Assembly (NCBI GenBank): GCA_035501255.1 | Contig: DATJWM010000037.1 | Span: 1 to 47,865, forward strand | Length of the DNA stretch: 47,865 bases | Direction of reading: 5' to 3' | DNA from: JAFAZI01 sp035501255 | GTDB lineage: Bacteria; Actinomycetota; Actinomycetes; JAFAQI01 | Shown here: in pieces, positions 8,620 to 14,913 of the stretch | Layout: the number at the start of each line of letters is the position of its first letter | Numbering within the stretch: the stretch's first letter is position 1 | Translations under genes and position numbers: made by a program | The notes under the pieces: model-generated | The model's input: the letters and a program-made list of their open reading frames with translations, nothing else | What the model was told of the DNA's origin: nothing | Database searches by the model: none

Positions 8620-8640
8620 GATGTATCGAATGGATACATC
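8620..8640. promoter_or_regulatory. Palindromic operator, probably for PadR
   Basis: GATGTATC - 5 nt - GATACATC is a perfect 8-bp inverted repeat with the ATGTAT/ATACAT core common in PadR-family operators. It lies 23 bp upstream of the chosen padR start, where a bound dimer would block the padR-ino1 promoter. It is 100 bp from the divergent DUF5318 promoter. Confidence 0.6.
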
Positions 8641-8740
8641 GCGACGCTACCCCGAAGGCATCGGGAACGCAAACACCGGGAGGCCGAGTTGGTGACCCGC
8701 GCGTCGTACGGCGTTCACCTGGCTCTCACCATTGCGGGCG

Positions 8741-8746
8741 TACCCT
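8741..8746 (+). promoter_or_regulatory. -10 element of the DUF5318-PBP operon
   Basis: TACCCT (TANNNT) is followed by 7 nt and the GTG at 8754, with no Shine-Dalgarno. A leaderless transcript is the likely reading. Confidence 0.45.
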
Positions 8747-8753
8747 GACCCGC

Positions 8754-9194
8754 GTGCTGACCCAACGGTCACTCGCGGACGATCCGAGCGCGCGCTGCGT
8801 CGTCGATTACTCGCTGGCGCGCCGCGCCACGCTGTCCGCGGTGCGGATCGGACGCCTCCGACGGGCGGAGGCGTGTGACGCGCAAACCTACCTGCGCCGG
8901 GCGGCGCGCTACCACGGGCTGCCGACCGACCGTTCCTGTCCGATGTGCACGACTTCCACCCCGATGACGGACGTCCTGTACGCCTTCGGCGAGTCCTTGC
9001 GCCCGGCCGGCAACGGCCGGGCCCGGGCCCGCAAGGAGCTGCTGGAGCTGGCGGCCGTGCACCCGGAGATCTCGGTCTTCGTGGTCGAGGTCTGTCTTGA
9101 CTGCGGGTGGAACTACCTCACGATGTCCCTCGTGCTCGGCACCGGCGAACGCCTGGTGCGCCGTGGCCGAACGACCTCGGGGTCGCGCGGGTGA
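8754..9194 (+). CDS. DUF5318 family protein
   Basis: The product is 146 aa. It begins with a helical VVDYSLARRATLSAVRIGR segment and has two CxxC pairs, CPMC (about residues 62-65) and CLDC (about 118-121), plus the VHPEISVFVVEVCLDCGWNYL block typical of the small family encoded before ponA1 in actinobacteria. The cysteine pairs suggest a zinc ribbon, but I know of no assigned function. GTG at 8754 follows a -10 element by 7 nt. Its stop overlaps the PBP start (GTGA), so the two are coupled. A link to cell-wall growth is inference from that coupling. Confidence 0.82.
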   Translation: MLTQRSLADDPSARCVVDYSLARRATLSAVRIGRLRRAEACDAQTYLRRAARYHGLPTDRSCPMCTTSTPMTDVLYAFGESLRPAGNGRARARKELLELAAVHPEISVFVVEVCLDCGWNYLTMSLVLGTGERLVRRGRTTSGSRG

Positions 9195-11296
9195 CACTGG
9201 CGGATTTCGCGCCGCGCCCGAAGCACGTTCTGATCGGACTCGCCGGCGCCGTCGTGGCCTCGAGCGCGTTGCTCGGGATCGCCTACGCGCGGACCTCGAT
9301 TCCGTCGCCGAGCGCGATTGCCGAGCAGCAGACGACGACGATCTACTACAGCGACGGCAAGCACGTCCTCGCCCGCCTCGGCGACACCAACCGGCAGGAC
9401 GTGTCGTTGAGCCAGGTGCCGGTCCAGGTCCAGCACGCGGTCCTCGCGGCCGAGGACCGCCACTTCTACTCCGAGCCGGGGGTGTCCCCTACCGGAATCC
9501 TTCGGGCGCTCGCGGTCGACCTGCGCGGCGGCGATATCAGCCAGGGCGGGTCGACGATCACCCAGCAGTACGTCAAGAACGCCTACCTGAGCCCGCAGCG
9601 GTCACTGACCCGCAAGCTCAAGGAGATCCTGATCGCGACCAAGCTGGGTCAGACGCGGTCGAAGGACGCGATCCTCGAGGACTACCTCAACACCATCTAC
9701 TTCGGACGCGGCGCCTACGGCATCGAGGCGGCGTCGAAGGCCTACTTCGGTCACGGCGTGCAGAGCCTGACCGGGTCCGAAGGCGCCCTGCTCGCGGCGG
9801 TGATCCGCGGTCCGTCGCTGTACGACCCGGACCTGTCGGCGCAGACCCGCGTGGCGGCGAAGCAGCGCTGGCGCTACGTCATCGACGGGATGGTCGAGCA
9901 GGGCTGGCTCTCCCAGGCCCGGGCGGACCGGTTGTCGTTTCCGGCGACCAAGCCCGAGCGGCACGCCCAGAGATCCCAGTGCCGCGGCACGCTGTGCTAC
10001 ATCCGCGACGACGTCGAGTACGAACTCACCCACTCCGACGGCATGTCCGCAGCCCAGCTCGCGCTCGGCGGTTACAAGATCGTCACGACGATCAACTTCA
10101 AGGCCGAGCAGGCGCTCATCAACTCCGAGCGCAACGTCGTGCCCTACAACCCGCACGGTACGCCGATGAGTGGCGCGGCCTCGATCAAGCCCGGAGACGG
10201 GGCGATCGAGGCGCTGTACGGCGGACAGAAGTACTGCCACCGGCCGAAGGCGAACAAGGACGCCTGCATCGACCTGTCCGGCTTCACCGGTCAGTGGGCC
10301 AGGCCGCCGGGTTCGTCGTTCAAGACGTTCACCCTGCTCGCTGCGCTGCGGCAGGGGATCTCGCTGTCGAGCGTCTACAACGGACCGTCCTCGATCGAGG
10401 TGGCAGGCACGACGATCCACAACTCCTCACCCGGCGAGTCCTGCTACGGCTGCACGTTGCTCACTGCGTTCGCCCGCTCGATCAACACGATCTTCGTGCC
10501 CCTCGCCCAGCAAGTGGGGCCGCGCAAGGTGGTCCAGGCTGCCTACGACGCGGGCATCCCGACCACGAGGTCGCTGCCGGCCGTCCCCGATATCTCCCTC
10601 GGCCCGACCGACGTGTCGCCGGTCGATTTGGCGAACGCCTACGCGACGGTGGCGGCGGGCGGCGTCCGCGCCTCGCCGTACCTCGTCTCGTCGGTGACGA
10701 CCAGCACTGGTCAGAAGGTCTACGCAGCCAACAAGCACCTCGTGCGGACGATGTCGAAGTCGGTCGCCGCGCAGGCGACCTACGCGATGACCAAGGTGCT
10801 CGCGCCCGGTGGTACGGCGTATGGGCATGCGCTGTCCGGTCGGCCGTCGGCCGGCAAGACCGGCACAACCGACAACAACACCAACGCGTGGTTCACCGGC
10901 TTCACCCCGCAGTTGAGCACGTCGGTGTGGATCGGCAACGTCGACCCGACGCAGACCGTCGAGGGCTCCGGTGTCGGTGAGGTGTTCGGCGGCACGCTGC
11001 CGGCCGAGATTTGGCAGCAGGCGATGAACGCGGCGCTCGCCGGTGATCCGGTCGTGTCATTCCCGTCCCTGTCCTCGGGCGCCGGTGGCGTACAAACCAG
11101 CTCCAGTCCCACGCCGACGACCTCGACAACTCACTCACCGGGCACGAGCCCGACCCCGACCACCTCGACGTCGACCTCACCGACCGCATCGGCATCCTCG
11201 ACGCCGACCCCGACCACCAGCGGGTCGAGCGAACCCAGTGCGAGCAGCACCGCCACCGCCCACGCCGTGTCGTCGAGCCGCGCCGGGGGCGGGTAG
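9191..11296 (+). CDS. Class A penicillin-binding protein (transglycosylase/transpeptidase)
   Basis: The product is 701 aa. A short cytoplasmic tail and one membrane helix (about 14-35) lead into a GT51 domain with EDRHFY (about 87) and GGSTITQQYVKN (about 119-130). The transpeptidase domain has SxxK in PGSSFKTF (about 375), SxN in RSINT (about 427) and KTGTT (about 556). It polymerises and cross-links peptidoglycan outside the membrane. The last 80 residues are a Pro/Thr/Ser-rich tail like that of PonA1. The longer frame from 9107 is rejected: GTG at 9191 forms a GTGA overlap with DUF5318 and places the helix at the usual distance. It is the PonA1-type enzyme by position. Confidence 0.93.
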   Translation: MTLADFAPRPKHVLIGLAGAVVASSALLGIAYARTSIPSPSAIAEQQTTTIYYSDGKHVLARLGDTNRQDVSLSQVPVQVQHAVLAAEDRHFYSEPGVSPTGILRALAVDLRGGDISQGGSTITQQYVKNAYLSPQRSLTRKLKEILIATKLGQTRSKDAILEDYLNTIYFGRGAYGIEAASKAYFGHGVQSLTGSEGALLAAVIRGPSLYDPDLSAQTRVAAKQRWRYVIDGMVEQGWLSQARADRLSFPATKPERHAQRSQCRGTLCYIRDDVEYELTHSDGMSAAQLALGGYKIVTTINFKAEQALINSERNVVPYNPHGTPMSGAASIKPGDGAIEALYGGQKYCHRPKANKDACIDLSGFTGQWARPPGSSFKTFTLLAALRQGISLSSVYNGPSSIEVAGTTIHNSSPGESCYGCTLLTAFARSINTIFVPLAQQVGPRKVVQAAYDAGIPTTRSLPAVPDISLGPTDVSPVDLANAYATVAAGGVRASPYLVSSVTTSTGQKVYAANKHLVRTMSKSVAAQATYAMTKVLAPGGTAYGHALSGRPSAGKTGTTDNNTNAWFTGFTPQLSTSVWIGNVDPTQTVEGSGVGEVFGGTLPAEIWQQAMNAALAGDPVVSFPSLSSGAGGVQTSSSPTPTTSTTHSPGTSPTPTTSTSTSPTASASSTPTPTTSGSSEPSASSTATAHAVSSSRAGGG

Positions 11297-11311
11297 CGAG
11301 AGACTCCCTGG

Positions 11312-12850
11312 GTGTCCAGCGGACCGACGCCGATCGCGCCGTCGCAGGAGGACCCGGTCGTCGGCGGGGTCAGCCGGCTGATCGGCGGGCGCTGGGGCGA
11401 CCACACCACCGGCGGTACCTGGTCGTGGTGGACGCCGCTGCGGGTCGCCTTGATGGCGACGCTCCTGGTCACCTTGTGCGGCTACCTGCAGAAGTCGCCG
11501 TGCCTGACCCACTCCTACAGCAACGACTACCAGTACACCCGGCTCTGTTACACCGACACCTTTGCGCTGTACGGCGTCGAAGGGCTAAACGCCAGGGTCA
11601 ACAGTGCCGGCGAGGTGACCGGGCGGGTCTCCGTGCCGTACCGCGATCACCCGGTGGAGTACCCCCCGGTGATCGGCGGCCTGATGTGGCTTGCCGCCGA
11701 GGCCACCGTGCTGGTTCATCCTGGGGAGGCCGCCGACCGGGCGACCGCGCATAACACGACGTTTTTCAACCTGACCGCGCTTGGCCTCGCGGCGGCTGCG
11801 CTGATCTCGACGTTCACCGTCGCGAAGCTCGCCGGTCGTCGCCGCGAGTGGGACGCGATGCTCGTCGCGCTCTCGCCGGTGCTGTTCATGCATGCGTTCA
11901 CCAACTGGGACCTGGTCGCGGTCGCCCTCACCGGGCTCGGCTTATGGGCGTGGAGCCGCGGCTCTCCCGGTTGGGCCGGGCTGGCGCTCGGAGTCGGTAT
12001 CGCGACCAAGCTGTATCCGGTTTTCGTCCTGCTGGCGTTGGTGATGCTGTGCGCGCGGGCGGGGAAGTGGCGGGCGGCGGGCAAGTCGGTGGCGACCGCT
12101 GTGGCGGGAGTCGTCGCGTGTTACCTCCCCGCGATCCTCATCTCGCGATCGTTCCCTTTCCCGGATGCGAGCTGCCCCGACGCGCACCCGCTGCCCGGCT
12201 GGCGCTGGTTTTTGTCGTTGAGCCAGACCCGGGGCGCGGACTGGGGGAGTATCTGGTTGGTCTTCCAGCACCTGTTCGGCGGTGACCGGGTCGGCCGGGC
12301 GCTGTCCGCTCAACCCGCCTGTGGTGCCGCCCCGACCACCCTGAACATCGTCTCGAGCGCTCTCGTCCTCGCGGTGGTCGTGGCGGTCGGGGCCCTCGTG
12401 GCCATCGCCCCACGCCGCCCGCGGGTCGCCCAGGTCGCCTTCCTGCTCGTGGCCGGGTTCATCGTGTTCAACAAGGTGGATTCGCCGCAGTACGCGCTCT
12501 GGCTGCTTCCGCTGGCGGTGCTTGCCCGCCCGCGGTGGGCGGCGCTCCTCACCTGGCAGGTCAGCGAGGTGGTGCTCGGCGCGATGAACCTGCTGACCCT
12601 GATCGCGCTCGACCACAGCGACCAGGGAGTCTCGCTGTCGCTGTATCTCGGGTTCGTCCTCGCGCGTGACGTCATCCTCTTCGTGGTCATGGCTCTGGTG
12701 GTGCGCGAGGTCCTCGTCCCGCACCATGACGTCGTACGCCGTGACGGAGTCGACGACCCCGCCGGCGGGGTTCTCGATCACGCTCCCGACCCCGGAACCG
12801 GCCGCCGTGATCTGTGGACGAGCGCTGCGGGCACCGCTGCTCGCGCTTAG
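11312..12850 (+). CDS. GT87-type polyprenol-dependent mannosyltransferase-like membrane protein
   Basis: The product is 512 aa with about ten hydrophobic helices and the GT-C style layout of glycosyltransferase family 87 (DUF2029). Features include an early periplasmic loop with PVEYPPVIGGL, the ATKLYPVFVLLAL segment and the NKVDSPQYALWLLPLAV segment. Family members transfer mannose from polyprenyl-phosphate-mannose outside the membrane. The homologous position in M. tuberculosis is Rv0051. It begins at GTG 15 bp after the PBP stop and is probably in the same operon. The acceptor is unknown. The hydrophilic C-terminal 50 residues show no domain. Confidence 0.82.
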   Translation: MSSGPTPIAPSQEDPVVGGVSRLIGGRWGDHTTGGTWSWWTPLRVALMATLLVTLCGYLQKSPCLTHSYSNDYQYTRLCYTDTFALYGVEGLNARVNSAGEVTGRVSVPYRDHPVEYPPVIGGLMWLAAEATVLVHPGEAADRATAHNTTFFNLTALGLAAAALISTFTVAKLAGRRREWDAMLVALSPVLFMHAFTNWDLVAVALTGLGLWAWSRGSPGWAGLALGVGIATKLYPVFVLLALVMLCARAGKWRAAGKSVATAVAGVVACYLPAILISRSFPFPDASCPDAHPLPGWRWFLSLSQTRGADWGSIWLVFQHLFGGDRVGRALSAQPACGAAPTTLNIVSSALVLAVVVAVGALVAIAPRRPRVAQVAFLLVAGFIVFNKVDSPQYALWLLPLAVLARPRWAALLTWQVSEVVLGAMNLLTLIALDHSDQGVSLSLYLGFVLARDVILFVVMALVVREVLVPHHDVVRRDGVDDPAGGVLDHAPDPGTGRRDLWTSAAGTAARA

Positions 12851-12872
12851 GCTGTGCGTCCGTCGCGGCTGC

Positions 12873-12878
12873 TAGCCT
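12873..12878 (+). promoter_or_regulatory. Possible -10 element of the rpsF operon
   Basis: TAGCCT (TANNNT) lies about 140 nt before rpsF in the 165-bp leader region. There is no clear -35. This is a weak call made because a ribosomal operon promoter is expected here. Confidence 0.3.
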
Positions 12879-12964
12879 GGGCGGCGCTCGACGCAGAGCA
12901 GCCTCCTGCTACACCTCGCCTGGGCGCGTCTTGTGCGCGATCCGGGCGGGACCAGTAGCCGCCT

Positions 12965-12983
12965 CGCCACCACCGCGGTGGCG
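12965..12983 (+). promoter_or_regulatory. Leader hairpin upstream of rpsF
   Basis: CGCCACC - 5 nt - GGTGGCG forms a 7-bp GC-rich hairpin that ends 13 nt before the strong AAAGGAGG (12996-13003). Many bacteria carry an S6:S18-binding leader on rpsF mRNA; this stem is in the right place, but I could not confirm the conserved CCG bulge of that motif. Confidence 0.4.
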
Positions 12984-13015
12984 TGCATCGAGTCCAAAGG
13001 AGGTGGGTTGCCCGC

Positions 13016-13306
13016 ATGCGTCATTACGAACTGATGGTCATCCTCGATCCGGATCTTGAGGAACGCACTGTCGCACCGTCGCTCGACCAGTTCCTCGGAG
13101 TCATCCGCCAGGGTGGCGGCAGCGTGGAGAAGGTCGACGTGTGGGGCCGGCGCCGTCTCGCCTACGAGATCGACCACAAGGTCGAAGGCATCTATGCCGT
13201 GCTCGACGTGACCGCCGAACCGGCCACCGTCAAAGAGCTCGACCGTCAGCTCAACCTCAACGAGTCCGTGCTGCGCACCAAGGTGCTGCGGCCGGAGACG
13301 AAGTAG
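13016..13306 (+). CDS. rpsF: 30S ribosomal protein S6
   Basis: The product is 96 aa, full family length. It begins MRHYELMVILDPDLEE and contains the typical VDVWGRRRLAYEIDHKVEGIY strand-loop region. S6 binds S18 and 16S rRNA in the platform of the small subunit. ATG at 13016 is chosen by family alignment; AAAGGAGG lies 12 nt upstream, a slightly long spacing. It is the first gene of rpsF-ssb-rpsR-rplI, the usual bacterial order. Confidence 0.97.
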   Translation: MRHYELMVILDPDLEERTVAPSLDQFLGVIRQGGGSVEKVDVWGRRRLAYEIDHKVEGIYAVLDVTAEPATVKELDRQLNLNESVLRTKVLRPETK

Positions 13307-13312
13307 GTCTCG

Positions 13313-13798
13313 ATGGCTGCCGGCGACACCAACATCACGCTGATCGGCAACCTCGTCGACGACCCGGAGCTGCGGTTCACGCCCTCCGGAGCGGCGGTGG
13401 CGAAGTTCCGGATCGCCTCTACCCCGCGCTACCTCGACCGGGCCACCAACGAGTGGAAGGACGGCGAGAGCCTGTTTCTGTCGTGCAACGTCTGGCGGCA
13501 GGCGGCCGAGAACGTGGCCGAATCCCTCCAGCGGGGGATGCGCGTCATCGTCTCCGGCCGGCTCAAGCAGCGCTCCTATGAGACCAAGGAAGGCGAGAAG
13601 CGCACCGTTTTCGAAGTCGAGGTCGACGAGGTCGGCCCGTCGTTGCGGAACGCGACCGCGAAGGTCGTGAAGGCAGCGCGAAGCGGTGGCGGCACCTACT
13701 CCGGTGGCGGCTCGACCGGTGGCGGCACGCCGAACGACGATCCCTGGGCCACGCCCGCGCCTTCCGGCGGCGGGCTGAGCGACGAGCCGCCCTTCTAA
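13313..13798 (+). CDS. ssb: Single-stranded DNA-binding protein
   Basis: The product is 161 aa. The N-terminal OB fold (residues 1-112) carries the typical NLVDDPELRFTPSGAAVAKF and CNVWRQAAENVAESL stretches. A Gly/Ser-rich linker follows, and the acidic tip DEPPF recruits partner proteins. It coats single-stranded DNA during replication and repair. It starts 6 bp after rpsF. Placement among ribosomal genes next to dnaB is standard and marks this as the main SSB rather than a paralogue. Confidence 0.96.
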   Translation: MAAGDTNITLIGNLVDDPELRFTPSGAAVAKFRIASTPRYLDRATNEWKDGESLFLSCNVWRQAAENVAESLQRGMRVIVSGRLKQRSYETKEGEKRTVFEVEVDEVGPSLRNATAKVVKAARSGGGTYSGGGSTGGGTPNDDPWATPAPSGGGLSDEPPF

Positions 13799-13893
13799 CC
13801 CGCGCCGGACCAGCCACTTCCCCGATCCGTTCCCCGACCGTCCGATCGACCATCCCCTCGTGCAGAGGGGCTCGCACCGACTGGAGCACCACG

Positions 13894-14130
13894 ATGGCCA
13901 AGCCTGTTGTTCGCAAGATCAAGAAGAAGGTCTGTCAGTTCTGCAAGGACGACACGGCCTACATCGACTACAAGGACACGAACCTGCTTCGCAAGTTCAT
14001 CTCCGACCGCGGCAAGATCCGCGCCCGCCGGGTCACCGGCAACTGCTCGCAGCACCAGCGCGACATCGCCACGGCGGTGAAGAACAGCCGCGAGATGGCG
14101 TTGCTGCCCTACACGAGCACCGCACGCTAA
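13894..14130 (+). CDS. rpsR: 30S ribosomal protein S18 (zinc-binding form)
   Basis: The product is 78 aa, full length, with the S18 core DYKDTNLLRKFISDRGKIRARRVTG. It keeps the zinc-type residues CxxC (CQFC, 15-18) and Cys/His in GNCSQHQ, so it is the C+ form. Some actinobacteria also carry a zinc-free paralogue used in zinc limitation; none is in this window. It pairs with S6, encoded two genes upstream. Confidence 0.96.
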   Translation: MAKPVVRKIKKKVCQFCKDDTAYIDYKDTNLLRKFISDRGKIRARRVTGNCSQHQRDIATAVKNSREMALLPYTSTAR

Positions 14131-14142
14131 GGGGGTAGGACG

Positions 14143-14592
14143 ATGAAGCTCATCCTCACTCAGGACGTCCGGGGTCTCGGCGAGGTCGGAGACGTGGTCG
14201 AGGTCAAGGACGGTTACGGCCGCAACTACCTCGTGCCGCGCGGGCTCGCGATGCGCTGGACCCGCGGCGGTGAGTCGCAGGTGGCCGCGTTGCGTCGCGG
14301 TCGGGCCGTGCGGGAGGTGCGCGACCTCGGCGAGGCCAAGGCGATCGCGGACCAGCTCGCGACCCTCGAGGTGACGCTCGCCTCGCGCGCGGGCGAAGGT
14401 GGTCGGCTGTTCGGGTCGGTCACCACTGCGGACGTCGTCGCGGCGGTGGTCGCGGCCGGCGGACCGACGCTGGACAAGCGCCGCCTGGAGCTGCCGAGCG
14501 CACACATCAAGAACGTCGGCTCGCACGACGTGTCCATCCGCTTGCACCCGGAGGTCACCGCCTCGGTGACCGTCGAGGTCGTCCCCGCCTAA
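14143..14592 (+). CDS. rplI: 50S ribosomal protein L9
   Basis: The product is 149 aa, full length. It begins MKLILTQDVRGLGEVGDVVEVKDGYGRNYLVPRGLA, the diagnostic L9 N-terminal domain, followed by the long connecting helix and C-terminal rRNA-binding domain. It follows rpsR by 12 bp, with GGGGGTAGG as ribosome-binding site. It is the last gene of the ribosomal block; the next 321 bp separate it from dnaB. Confidence 0.96.
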   Translation: MKLILTQDVRGLGEVGDVVEVKDGYGRNYLVPRGLAMRWTRGGESQVAALRRGRAVREVRDLGEAKAIADQLATLEVTLASRAGEGGRLFGSVTTADVVAAVVAAGGPTLDKRRLELPSAHIKNVGSHDVSIRLHPEVTASVTVEVVPA

Positions 14593-14913
14593 CCGGTCAC
14601 GTGCCATTTGCCGGCCGTTTTCCTCGGCGGGCACAGCTGTGAATGAGCATCGTCGCAGGTCAGACGGTGTGTCGCGGGATTCTCGCTAGGCCCGTCCACA
14701 GCGCTTCCCACACCTGTGCACAGCGGCACGGCGGGGCGTCCACACCTCGTCCACAGTTCGCCACACAGGCGGGCGAAATTGCCCCGGCGCGTTGGGCCGC
14801 GAGGCCGCCTCCCCCGGTCTAACTTCGCACTCGGTACGCCTGGTCGGCCCGGCAGTGTCGGTGTCGGATGCTCGACTGATGTCGAACCGGTGTTCGAACG
14901 AGGGGAAACTGGC
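14593..14913 (+). promoter_or_regulatory. rplI-dnaB intergenic region with DnaA-box-like cluster
   Basis: This is the only gene-free stretch over 300 bp. It holds three direct copies of CGTCCACA (14693-14700, 14737-14744, 14748-14755) and one TGTGCACA (14715-14722) within 63 bp. These resemble the actinobacterial DnaA box TTGTCCACA at 7-8 of 9 positions. No AT-rich unwinding element is seen, so it is not a convincing origin. DnaA-dependent regulation of dnaB is a possibility. A GAGGGGA ribosome-binding site precedes the dnaB GTG. Confidence 0.4.

Noticed and set aside
14593..14913. Possible replication origin
   Set aside because: There are DnaA-box-like octamers but no AT-rich region, and dnaA/dnaN are absent. 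A regulatory cluster is more likely.
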